64,000 bases of DNA from Glycine soja (lineage: Eukaryota > Streptophyta > Magnoliopsida > Fabales > Fabaceae), in the NCBI RefSeq assembly GCF_004193775.1, contig NC_041005.1:16649865-16713864 (forward strand), given 5' to 3'. A program made the position numbers and the translations under genes. The notes under the pieces are model-generated. The model was given only the letters and a program-made list of their open reading frames with translations. It did not search any database and was not told the origin of the DNA. Of the stretch, positions 23,061 through 33,927 are shown piece after piece. Position 1 is the first letter of the stretch; every line of letters starts with the position of its first letter.

Positions 23061-24447
23061 TGAACTAAGAAGAGTACCTAACTGAGATTAGCCACAGGTC
23101 AATACCAATTATGCTCCTTTAATTCTTAAATGTTAATGCTGGTTATTTAGATTGATTTTCCAAGACATTAGAAATTAGTCTAAATAACTTAGACTTTTTC
23201 ACCTAAGACATTAGGGTTAGAATATAACTATGAATTGAGGATAAATTGCATGAATAACTAGATATATTGGGATTATTGCATTGAAAAAAGGAGAAATTAT
23301 CTTTCCTTAAGTCCCTTCTTACTCTTATTTTCTTGCATGGTTACATAGTAGCTTCCATTAGAAGTGTTGTAGGAGCATAGGAAGTTATCTTTCCTTAAAT
23401 TAACATTTTAGCTTCTTTTTTAGATTTCGTGGTAAGGTTGTTAGAAATTATAAACTGTTGTTACTTGGGTATTTTAGTATGTGGAAACCTGTTTGATGGG
23501 TTTAGGATTCCATTTGGGTTGATTTGGAAGCCATTGAAAGTGATAAAAACTCTTTTTTCAAAGCTTTGCGAGGTCATGGTGCTTAAATGAATATTTACTC
23601 ACGCTTAACCGAGATGATATGTAGGGAAAAATGGGCTACTGGTTTTCAAGCTTAAGCGTGGCTACAACCATGCTTAAGCATAGGTAAAGTTGGGCTTAAG
23701 CATGACCAAGCTTAAGTGTAGGCTAGGTGTTAATGTTTTAATTACGTTAGGATTTACATTGGCTAGGTGTTAAGTGTAGGCTAGGTGATAAACTCTAAAT
23801 CACTTGCCTTGATTCCCAATCCCTTGGCAAGCCAACACAAGCAATCAGCATTATCATTTTGGAATTAGTGAGGCTTAACCAAGATTATTCTATCCCTAGA
23901 GATAACCTCAATTAAGTATCCGATTCAATGAGACTCGCCAAAGTGCACGTTAATTCCTAGAATCATCTATGAGGTGCACAGGCTTACAAAGCATTAAGTA
24001 TAGAAGGTGAATAATGAACTCAAAAAATATATTAATGTGATAAAATTACATCAAATAGGTTTCAATCCTTTCCTTTCCTAGCTAAGAAAGAAACTAGTCA
24101 CTCATCAAATACATGAAGAGATAAGAGAAGAGGATTTTTCAGTGAAGGGTGGTGTGTGGAGGTTTTTTTTGTTGTTGCCTGTGCCTCTTTATTTATAGAA
24201 TCATAGAACTGTTTAATAAAGGCAAATAATTTCCTTAATTTACAAAATAATATAATCTATACATGGAACTTGTCACTTCATTTGATATAATCTGTTTTAA
24301 TTGTTGCTATTATCTTCCAAGTGATTTTCTTCATTTATCTTCAAGCTATATCTCCATAACTGTCACTTCACGCTCCTTGCTTAAGTGAGATATCTTTTGT
24401 AAAATTTTATTTTCTCCTTTGTTTGAGCTGGCTTGAGTGGCCTATAC
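23061..24447. other. unclassified repeat-like DNA, possible antisense LTR remnant
   Basis: No gene is seen. 23575-23720 has at least five copies of a 'gcttaagc' word (for example 'caagcttaagcgtgg'), also found at 55675-55815 on the other side of the Ogre insertion. 23760-24440 resembles the antisense of an Athila-type LTR, with a TATA-like rc of 'tatttatag' near 24192, but I cannot place its ends. Confidence 0.3.
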
Positions 24448-25123
24448 TGTTGGACCAACGGCCTCAATAACCTACGAGGGATAGGCTTAGAATGCAGAAG
24501 AAGAAGCAACCAATTTAATAATGTTCTTTAAACATGCAAGACAAAATTGATTGCAACAAAATAAATGAGATAAGGGAAGATAGAATGCAAACAAAATTTT
24601 ATACTGGTTCGGCATATCTGTGCCTACGTCCAATACTCAAGCATCCCACTTGAGATTTTCCACTCCCTTTGTAAAAATCCGTTTACAAAGTTTGAACCAC
24701 ACAGGGAGAACCCATCCCTTGTGTTTAGGAATCCTTACAACTTAAGAGACCCTCAGTCCCTTAATCAATCTCTTTGAATGAGAAAAAAGTAAGAATAATT
24801 CTCTCTTGAAGAGAAGGATATTACAATTGAAGTCCATGGAGAAACTCTTAATGGATTTGCAAGTGTTTGCCCAAGAGTTTCTTTTGAGAGAGCATTTGGC
24901 AATGAAGTTCTCTTGGAATATCTCTCTCATACATTTTGTGTCCCAAGTCACCTATTTATAGGCCTTTGATGAACATTCAAAAATCTATTGAACAAATGTG
25001 ACTCTCAAGAGTTATTTTCTGAAGAGTTGTGACTCTTGGGAGTTATTTTCTGAATTTCTGAATCTTGACTTGGATCAAACTTGAGAAGCGCTTATCTTTG
25101 GCATCATCAAAATCATGTATACA
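24448..25123 (-). repeat. solo SIRE-like copia LTR
   Basis: In minus sense it begins TGTATACATGATTTTGATGATG and ends GGTCCAACA. Its middle shares with the SIRE LTR (31051-32141) the block around 'gaaccagtataaaa' and the 'cttgtaa...ttaagagactgtgagtc'-like leader. No primer-binding site follows at the left, so it is a solo LTR. The flanks TATAC and TACAT do not make a convincing target duplication, and the right boundary is uncertain by a few tens of bp. Confidence 0.55.
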
Positions 25124-25228
25124 TACATTCACATATACCTCTCTTGAGTGAGGCTACCTTATAAAATTGTCTTATTTCTATGAAAAAACTCAAAATCATA
25201 TTAAAACTTCTACAATCATAATTCATAT

Positions 25229-26868
25229 TGTCGCAACCTACCCTTCGGGGGGAGGGCAACGCGAGGCTCACGGGTTCGTCTTCCAAGAAAGGAAAATGCG
25301 CGGAGTCGCCACCAACGTTTATTTGAGGAAAACGTCAGAAAAACCGGAAAGGTGTGGTCTACGAACTTTAATCGTGAAAGGTTCGGGAGTTGTTTTTACG
25401 CATAGGGAAGGTATTAGCACCCCACGTGTCCATCACTAGGGACGACAACCTTTAATCAAGTGTGCAAATATGACTTCAAAATGTTTTATTTTCCCTTTTT
25501 TATGTCTTTTGTGTTGTTATGCTTTTTTTTAATTTTGGTGTGGTCGATAAGGGTGTTTCCCTCACTCCTACGTATCCTCAATTGTGATGAGGAAATTAGA
25601 CCTACGTAGTTCTTTGAGAACTAAACATTGGTTAAGTTGTTTTTATCTTTTTTAGCAAGATATATTTTAACCGAACAAAAGGTCATTTAAGGCGTTGGAC
25701 CATTAAACGATCTTTTGATTTTGAAAGGAGAGAAACGTTAAGGCGTTGGACCATTAACGATCTCTTGGGGTGGTCGACAAAAGCGGGGCTTTTGCTCCTA
25801 CGTATCCTCAATTGCGATGAGGAAATCAGACCTACCTAGTTCTTGGAAAAGCAGTAAAGTTACATTTTGATTTCATGTTTTTGAACGGTCCATGTTAACC
25901 GATAAAAGCAAAGAGGATCGTTTAAGGCGTTGGACCTTAAAACGGTTTTTAGTGATTTTTACGGACAAAGCTTGATTTGTGAGTTGATTTTAGCTTTAGT
26001 TTCACTTTGGTTATTAGTCAATTCATTCAAGGAAACTTCCAAAGAAAAACGTCGGATTGATTTTTTTGATTATTTTATCATTATTTTTTTCAAGATATTT
26101 TGATTATTTTATTATTATTTTGCCCTTTTTTTCGGTTTAATCAAGATTACAGCGTGAACGATCGGTTGGATTTTATCTTAACAGTAATTAAACGATATTA
26201 CAACTCAAATGATTGGTTGAAATTCATTTTTATTATTTATTAGGTGAGAAAACGACTTAAATACATGGTTAAAGCACGTTAAAAGGGGGTACGGAAAACA
26301 AACGAAATGAAAATAAAAGTAAGCGAAACAAGTGGGGACCACTAATGGTGCATAAAATGAATTGAAAGATTCGATTTCGGGAACTTACTGGTTAAAGACC
26401 GAAGAACGACGAAGAACGAACGAAGAACGGTGAAGAATCTTCACAAAATCGCTCACGGAAACATCTCAGAAGCGTTACGGAAGCACCTCGGCTTGGATTT
26501 TTTTCATGGAAACAATTTTCCTCACTAATTTCTAGAGAATCCTCAAATACCAGAAGCATTGAACAATTTACTCTGCCCTCTTTCCCCTATTTATAGGAGA
26601 AAAAAGGGAGGTGGTTGCCGCCCAGCTTGCCCAGGTGAGCTGGGTTGCTTCCACCAGAAGGATTACGCACCTCTTTACATAGCGACACCTATTTTCTTTC
26701 CAGAATGTTGCGAAACTTTACGGATTACGCAAAAATGCTTTTTTTGACTTCCAGAATGTTGTGGAACTTTACGGATTACCTAACGATGGGTGTTCAGTAC
26801 CTCGAGGCGGTCAAGCGAAGGTTGCATGCCACCAAACAATGCTCCCCGGACGAAATTAGGGTATGACA
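25229..26868 (-). repeat. Ogre 3' LTR
   Basis: 1640 bp. The minus-strand start is TGTCATACCCTAATTTCG and the end GGTTGCGACA. The purine tract is outside at 26869-26885 (rc AAAGAGGGGCAAC). It contains a TATA box (rc of 26586-26597, CCTATAAATAGG). Upstream of that is the imperfect palindrome CAGCTTGCCCAGGTGAGCTG (26623-26642). Compared with the 5' LTR it lacks about 110 bp near 26660. Confidence 0.9.
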
Positions 26869-29800
26869 GTTGCCCCTCTTTACTTATCTTTTATTGGAGA
26901 AAAAAGCAAAGTAAAGATAAGGCACTAATTTCGTTCGAGCGGAACATTATTAGGCCGGTCAATATCCCAACCAGCAGAACCTGTCATTCAGAAAGAAAGA
27001 AAAGGCATTAGAAGCGTCAACAAAACTTCAGTGTCTTGAAAGCGATAAAATGGGATAACCACAACATTTCCACGCGCTATCAAACTTGATAGTCCCCGCC
27101 CAGCAGAGAAGAATCTCGTGCGTCGTTGGGCTTGAATGTCTCCGGACGACTAGAGTAAACCTGCAAAAATTTTGAAAATAATCATAATCGAACGACTAGC
27201 ATCATCCTGATACTGTCGAATTCGTTCGCCTCGTTGACGAAAGGTGTGGATGACCATAAGGTACCTCCGCCTGCCACTTAACTCGCTGTCCCCGGATGAG
27301 TAATGGTACAGAAGACGATGTTAGTCTCTGTGCGTCAACGGGCTCATTTGCCCCTGGTTGACGAAAGGTGCGGATCACCATATGGTACCCCCGCATGTCA
27401 CCTGACTTCATGGGTCAGGATGACAAAAGGTGCAGAAGACAACGTTAGTCTCTGTGCGTCAATGGGCTCATTTGCCCCTAGTTGACGAAAGGTGCGGATA
27501 GCCATATGGTACCCCCGCATGACACCTAACTACATGGGTTAGGATGACAAAAACCGTTTGTACGGATAACCGCTTGGGTATCTCCGCACGTCACCTGACT
27601 TCACGGGTCAGGATGACAGAAACCGTTTGTACGGATAACCGCTTGGGTATCTTCGTACGTCACCTGACTTTACGGGTCAGGATGACAGAAAGCGTGGAAG
27701 ACGACGTAAGTCTCCGCGTGTCAACGGGTTCGTTGGCCCCCGATTGACAAAGGGTGCAGAAGACGACATTAGTCTCTGCATGCTACCGGACTCTGGGTCT
27801 GGCGGATAGTGAAAGAGTGTTTATATGAATAACCACTTGGGTATATCCGCCTGCCACCTAACTTCATGGGTTAGGATCAACAGAAATCAATTGTGCGGAT
27901 AATCACTTGGGTATCTCCGCACATCACCTGACTTCACGGGTCAGGATGACAGAAACCGTTTGTACGGATAACCGCTTGGGTATCTCCGTACGTCACCTGA
28001 CTTCACGGGTCAGGATGACAGAAGGCGTGAAAGACGACGTAAGTCTCCATGTGTCAACGAGTTCATTGGCCCCCGATTGACAAAGGGTGCAGAAGATGAC
28101 GTTAGTCTCTGCATGCTACCAGACTCTGAGTCTGACAGATAGCGAAAGAGTGTTTATACGGACAACCACTTGGGTATCTCCGCCAGCCACCTAACTTCAC
28201 GGGTTAGGATCAACAGAAATCGTTTGTGCGGATAATCACTTGTGTATCTCCGGATGTCATCGGACTCACAGGTCACGATAGCAAAAGGTGGGGTGGTTGA
28301 CAAAAGCGAGGCTTTTGCTCCTACGTATCCTCCATTTGTGATGAGGAACTCAGACCTACGTAGTTCTTTCTTTTGTGATGTGCGAGACTGAAATAGTCTC
28401 TACCAGGAGATGCTGACATCTCCGGAAAGGGTGCAGATGACCACATTGGCCTCTGCTTGTCAATCGAACTTGGGGTCTCCGAATGACGAGGTGTGGATAA
28501 CCGGAAGGTGTCTCTGCATGCTATCAGACTCTTGGGTCAGGATAGCAAGAGGTGGGGTGGTCGACAAAAGCGAGGCTTTTGCTCCTACGTATCCTTCATT
28601 TGTGATGAGGAATTCATACCTACGTAGTTCTTTTTTTTTGTGAGACTAAATAGTCTCAGTGTTCTTTTACTAAAATGCGAACATGCTTTAGTAAAGAAAC
28701 AAAACCTCCAACTAATCAGAGCAACATATGATTTTTTGATGAAGAACAATGTGTCTATTGGGGAAGGAGGGTATGCTGATGAAATTTTCTCATAACCATA
28801 AATGAGATTTCGGATGTTAGCGTTCATTCCTAAACGACCATTTAGAGGAAACACTGGGCCCAACATAATAGAAGAAAATCACTCGAAGTGTATCAATCTC
28901 ACACAGGTAAGTATTTTATGCTAATTTTGAACCATAGATATGTCATGACTTAATTTTGTGAATCATTTCCTATCAAATCAAAGATTACGTGCGTGATCAC
29001 AGATCAATAGGACTTTTTTGGGAATGGTGTTTTGGTAAGGAATTTGGCTTTGAGTGTTTGGGCCTTTTTTTTCCTTTTCAGTTTTTGTTTAGTGCGGGGC
29101 GAGAAAGTCGCTAGTGCACAGGATTTTGGTTGGCAATCAAAGGGAGAGGACCACTTCGGGTCGTGGTTTCCTTTCTTTCCTTATTTGGGGGTGACAATTC
29201 TGTATTGTTCAAATATTGTCGGGTCCAAGGACCTTTCTGTATATTTCGTTTGTTTTCTTTCGATCTTTGATCGAGAATTTTCTTTCTTTTTGCTTTCCCC
29301 CAATATTTGATTGGGAATTTTCTTTTTTGCTTTCCTCCGATCTTTGATCGGAAACTCCCTTCTATTTTTTTTTTGTTTTCTTCCGAGGGCAGGGTTTATG
29401 GTAAGTTGGGATTTTGGCTCAAGGCTTGTAGAACGGCTGGACATGATATATGTCAGGATGTTGGTTTGGCCAGCGGTTTAGGGAAAAAGGAGATGTCTCA
29501 CATTATTTCCATGATACACATGCAACACTGATGATTAAGAAATTTTACGCAAAACTAGTCATGCATGCACCCATGTGGACACTCAAGCATTAAGTTTTTA
29601 TGATCATGTGACACTAGGGCTCAGGATTTATTTTTTCCTATTTTAGTCAACCCAGTGCTCCCAAAACATGTTCGTTTATCAATTCACGCATTCATCCAAG
29701 TCCATTTGGGGCGTTCGGAAAAACTTTCACAGCATTCACCCTTCAGGTGTATACACATTTTCCCACAAAAAACCCTTTGTTTTGATCGTTGAATTTTTGT

Positions 29801-30120
29801 TCAAAGAAAAGCTGGAAGTTATTTTCTCTTCAAACGCATGTTGGCTTTTTAGCTAACCAAATTTATTTTTATTTATTTTTTCTCTATTAAGTTATTATTA
29901 CTTATTTATTTTCTCTTTCTGGAAAGGTCGTGCGAATGAGGGCACACACGGCCTACCTACGTCAAAACACAAAGCAAACGGAGAAGAATGCAAATGTAAG
30001 TCGCAACAAAAAATAGTGACAAAATAACTGAGAGCCGTAATGCTAGATCATAGCGGAAACATAAACAATAACTGAAAGCAGTAATGTTAGATGACAGCAA
30101 AAACAATAACTGAAAGCAGT
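26869..30120 (-). other. Ogre 3' untranslated region with tandem repeats
   Basis: No gene. It holds the repeat array at 27235-28300 (separate entry) and two copies of an LTR segment (about 28290-28375 and 28550-28640; compare 25770-25850). It also has three tandem mini-hairpins (29256-29350) and AT-rich DNA to 30120. All short ORFs here look like chance or repeat-driven frames. Confidence 0.75.
27235..28300. repeat. satellite-like tandem array with higher-order structure
   Basis: Subunits of about 65-70 bp share 'ggataaccgcttgggtatct' and 'cacctgacttcacgggtcag'. Variant subunits carry 'gacgttagtctctg' in place of the first block. The order of variants repeats: 27679-28013 and 28014-28345 are two copies of a composite unit of about 335 bp. 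A second composite of about 124 bp is seen at 27357-27480 and 27481 onward. Arrays in this position are known for Ogre elements. Confidence 0.8.
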
Positions 30121-31050
30121 AATGTTAATCATAAAAAAAGTGCGGCGACCTTGGTCATGTGGCTCCGCTCCCTCCCAAGAAATCGAGCAGGTCAGTCATA
30201 TCCTCATCCATATGGGATTCATCCGCCTCATCGGGGGTTCCTGCAGGCTCCTCCCCTGCCTGGGCATCGGGCCAGTGTCCAGGCCATGCGACCTCAGCCC
30301 CAAACTACTCCGGGGTAGGGCATACAAAAGGGGCGGAACCCGGCCCCTGCTGACTGAGGCTGAACCAGTAGAGACACTCATGTATCTGCACCTGTCCACA
30401 GTGGTTGGCCACCTGCTGGCAAACCAAATGTTGTAGATACCACTCTACATCTAGTGGCCCTGCCAAATCGGCCTACCGAGGTGGCGGCAGTGCGCCGACG
30501 TCCTGATGTGCGTCGCCCTGCGCCTGCCTAGGCATGCAGTACTTCTCGATGAAGGCTTGGGTGATCAGTGGTCGGATTACCGTGCTGGGGGTGACAGGAA
30601 CTCCGTAGGACTGGCAGAGGCCCGTGATTAGAGTCGAAAACCCCAGGGCCCTGTTGGACTTCTCTGGGTCCAGAGGGTGCCTAGTAGGCGCCATTCCTGC
30701 AAACAAATAAATGGCATCAACAATCACCTAGGCCACGTGAACGCTCATCTGTGTCAGGATGGCATACACCAACTGGCACTTAGGCAGAGGGAGGTCAGAG
30801 TTGTGGTCGCTAGGCAAGACATTGCCGAGCAGCAGTATCATCCATATCCGGGTCAAGGTAGTCATGCTGGTGCGCATGATCCGTACCTGCCTCTCTGTAG
30901 CGGTCCGGGCAAAATCCTGCCCCGGTATGCACAGCAGCTGGGCGATGGCTTCCTCATCGAAACCGTTTGTCTTATTCCTCCTCTGGCTGAATTCACACTG
31001 CTGGTCTTCCTCCAAAATCAGCGGGTCGCCCAAGAATTGGCTGATGGCAT
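30121..31050 (-). pseudogene. Ogre env-like extra ORF, C-terminal part (continues from 40266-40625)
   Basis: Reading leftward from the SIRE insertion, the frame gives 'FLGDPLILEEDQQCEFSQRR' (about 31035-30980), 'LLCIPGQDFARTATERQVRI' (about 30940-30880), 'GFSTLITGLCQSYGVPVTPS' (about 30640-30580) and 'AFIEKYCMPRQAQGDAHQD' (about 30540). The order and spacing match the Athila env-like / plant transposon protein, including the 'GFxTLITxLC' block also read in Athila-1 at about 1220. An in-frame TAG follows 'GALPPPR' at about 30470, after which similarity continues to about 30130 with an acidic tail. The first 26 residues of the open frame ending at 31126 are SIRE LTR sequence, not part of the gene. 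Confidence 0.65.
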
Positions 31051-32141
31051 TGTAGATGCAATTGGCTTTGATGTTTTGATGATGATCATGATGATGTGTT
31101 GCAATTGATGCAAATGGGCTTTTCAAGATTAAAATTCAAGACAATACTTCAAGATTACAAGTCACAACATCAAGATGATCACTAGAATATTAGGAAGGGA
31201 ATTCCTAATTGAATTAGCAAAGGTTTGGCCAAGTGATTTAAAATAAAAAGTGTTTCTCAAAGGTTTTACTCTCTGGTAATCGATTACCAGAGGATGTAAT
31301 TGATTACCAGTGGCCAAATACGTTTTATAACAGCTATAAAAATTTGAATTCGAAATTTTAAAAGCTGTAATCGATTACACAATTTTGGTAATCGATTACC
31401 AGCAGTTAGTAAACGTTTTAATTCAAATTTTAAAAGCTGTAATCGATTACACAATTACTGTAATCGATTACCAGACATGATTTTCAGAAAAATAATTTCA
31501 AGAGTCACAACTTTTCAAAGGCTTTACTCATGACCACCAATGGTCTATATATATGTGACTTAAACACGAAATTGCTAAGAGATTTTAAGAACAACAAAGT
31601 GTTTATCCTCTCAAAGAGCAAATTCATTTTATCCTCTTAAGAATTCCTTGGCCAATTCAATTGCAATTCATTAAGGAATTATTTGAGTGCTCAATCTGTA
31701 AAATCCATCTCTTTCTAGAGAGATTTGTTCCTCTTCTTCTTCTCATTCTCTAAGGGATTAAGAGACTGTGAGTCTCTTGTTGTAAAGGATCTCTAAACAC
31801 AAAGGAAGGATTGTCCTTGTGTATTTAGAACTTGTAAAAGGAATTTACAAGATAGTGGAACTCTCAAGCGGGTTGCTTGGGGACTGGACGTAGGCACAAG
31901 GGTGTGGCCGAACCAGTATAAAACTGAGTTTGCATTTTCTCTTCCCTTAATCTCCTTTATTTATTATTGCTTTATATTCATATTCAATTTGCTTCATTTG
32001 AATTAATATTTAAGAAGATTGTCATTAAGGGAATTCATAACTTGAGTAAAAAGTGAAATAGATTTTTAATTAGGGGAAACAGTTTGGAATATCTTAATTC
32101 AACCCCCCCTTCTTAAGATATCTGAGGCCACTTGTCTAACA
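31051..32141 (+). repeat. SIRE 5' LTR
   Basis: TGTAGATGC...CTAACA. It contains six copies of GTAATCGATTAC (one with a C-to-T change) at 31276, 31296, 31367, 31388, 31439 and 31460, then a TATA box CTATATATAT at 31545-31554. The 5' end of the transcript is likely some 30 bp further. Confidence 0.95.
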
Positions 32142-32143
32142 AG

Positions 32144-32155
32144 TGGTATCAGAGC
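32144..32155 (+). other. SIRE primer-binding site
   Basis: TGGTATCAGAGC, 2 bp inside the 5' LTR, is the complement of the initiator tRNA-Met 3' end and typical of copia elements. Confidence 0.95.
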
Positions 32156-32193
32156 TTCATTCTTGTACAAAGTTTAGAAGCTTCAAGAAAAAG

Positions 32194-33927
32194 ATGGCCT
32201 CAGCAAATTCCTTATTTCCAGAAGGGAATTCTATCAATAGACCTCCAATCTTTAATGGAGAGGGTTACCACTACTGGAAAACCCGAATGCAAATTTTTAT
32301 CGAGGCAATAGATCTAAATATCTGGGAAGCCATAGAAATAGGGCCTTATATACCCACCACAGTAGAAAGAGTTTCAATAGATGGTAGTTCATCAAGTGAA
32401 AGCATAACCATAGAAAAACCTAGAGATAGATGGTCTGAAGAGGATAGAAAACGAGTACAATACAACCTAAAAGCCAAAAACATAATAACATCTGCCCTAG
32501 GAATGGATGAATATTTCAGAGTTTCAAATTGTAAGAGTGCTAAGGAAATGTGGGACACTCTTCGATTAACACATGAAGGAACTACAGATGTTAAAAGATC
32601 TAGGATAAATGCACTAACTCATGAGTATGAATTATTTAGAATGAATGCAAATGAAAATATTCAGAGTATGCAAAAGAGATTTACACATATAGTAAATCAT
32701 CTAGCAGCCTTAGGCAAAGAATTTCAAAATGAAGATCTTATAAACAAGGTGCTAAGATGTTTAAGTAGAGATTGGCAACCCAAAGTAACGGCTATTTCTG
32801 AATCAAGAGATTTGTCTAACATGTCTCTTGCCACTTTATTTGGTAAGTTGCAGGAACACGAGATGGAACTATTGAGATTGCACCAAAATGAAGAAAATGA
32901 CAAGAAAAAGAAAGGAATTGCTCTTAAAGCATCATCCTCAATTCAAGAAGAAAGTGATCAGGATAATGATGCAGATGATGATGATGATCTAAGTCTCTTT
33001 GTAAAAAGATTCAACAAATTTCTTAAAGTAAGAGGAAATCAGAGGCGACCAAATTTTAAATCAAAGAAAAGGACAGAAAATTCATCTTCTACTCTAAAAT
33101 GCTTTGAATGCAATCAACCTGGACATCTGAGGGTTGATTGTCCCATCTTCAAGAAAAAGATGGAAAAATCTGAAAAGAAAAATCATAGTGAGAAGAAACT
33201 AAAGAAAGCATACATCACATGGGATGAAAATGATTTGGAATCCTCTGAAGATTCTGAAAATGAAGAGATAAATCTTTGCCTTATGGCAAAAAGTTACGAA
33301 AGTGATGAAGAGGTAACATCTTCAAACAACTTATCTATTTCTTTTGATGAATTGCAAGATGCATTTGCTGATTTGCATAAAGAATCAATTAAACTTGCAA
33401 AATTAGTTTCATCATCAAAGAAAACAATTTCAAATTTAGCAAATGAAATTTCAAAATTAAACAAAGAATTAGATCTTCTTAGAAATGAAGTCTCAATCTC
33501 TAAAACAAATGAAAAAGTTAATATCTCCACTATTAATGACAAGAAAATAACAGATTCTTGTAGTTGTTGTGATAAATATGTAAAAGAAATTAAAGAGTTA
33601 AAAAATTCACTTGCAAAATTTTCATATAGTAGAAATAATTTAGATGTTATTTTAAGTAAACAAAGATATGTGTCTAATAAAAATGGACTAGGGTATAAAT
33701 CTGAAAAACTACAAAAGGTTCACAAAAACTTTTCCACTTCCACACAAAAATGTAATTCTAATTCTATCACTTGTTTTTACTGTGGAAGAAGAGGACATGG
33801 CATATCAACTTGCTACTTGAAGAAAAATTACAGTAACATTAAAATGATATGGGTCCCAAAAGGATTCTCAGTTTATACTAACATGCAAGGACCCAATAAA
33901 ATTTGGGTACCTAAGTCAAAAACTTGA
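32194..33927 (+). CDS. gag: SIRE gag polyprotein
   Basis: 577 codons from the ATG at 32194 ([13 protein letters not shown]); the open frame reaches back to 32143, but that part overlaps the primer site. The N-terminal 250 residues are a copia capsid region (DUF4219/UBN2 type: '[20 protein letters not shown]', '[18 protein letters not shown]'). A CCHC knuckle '[14 protein letters not shown]' lies near residue 305. The extended C-terminal part has a predicted coiled coil (leucine/asparagine/lysine-rich, about residues 390-450) and a second knuckle-like '[14 protein letters not shown]' near residue 530. It ends with the sirevirus-typical 'IWVPK' motif twice. The length fits sireviruses, whose gag is unusually long. 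No break is seen. It stops at TGA 33925-33927, one base out of frame with pol. Confidence 0.9.
   Translation: MASANSLFPEGNSINRPPIFNGEGYHYWKTRMQIFIEAIDLNIWEAIEIGPYIPTTVERVSIDGSSSSESITIEKPRDRWSEEDRKRVQYNLKAKNIITSALGMDEYFRVSNCKSAKEMWDTLRLTHEGTTDVKRSRINALTHEYELFRMNANENIQSMQKRFTHIVNHLAALGKEFQNEDLINKVLRCLSRDWQPKVTAISESRDLSNMSLATLFGKLQEHEMELLRLHQNEENDKKKKGIALKASSSIQEESDQDNDADDDDDLSLFVKRFNKFLKVRGNQRRPNFKSKKRTENSSSTLKCFECNQPGHLRVDCPIFKKKMEKSEKKNHSEKKLKKAYITWDENDLESSEDSENEEINLCLMAKSYESDEEVTSSNNLSISFDELQDAFADLHKESIKLAKLVSSSKKTISNLANEISKLNKELDLLRNEVSISKTNEKVNISTINDKKITDSCSCCDKYVKEIKELKNSLAKFSYSRNNLDVILSKQRYVSNKNGLGYKSEKLQKVHKNFSTSTQKCNSNSITCFYCGRRGHGISTCYLKKNYSNIKMIWVPKGFSVYTNMQGPNKIWVPKSKT

Noticed and set aside
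27202..27747. Several 60-69 residue ORFs
   Set aside because: Frames opened by the tandem repeat; no independent coding signal.
27235..28345. CRISPR-like array
   Set aside because: Repeats are 65 bp or more, imperfect, without unique spacers, in a plant retroelement.
30728..31126. 132-residue minus-strand ORF as a complete gene
   Set aside because: Its first 26 residues are SIRE LTR; the rest is the interrupted Ogre env-like ORF.
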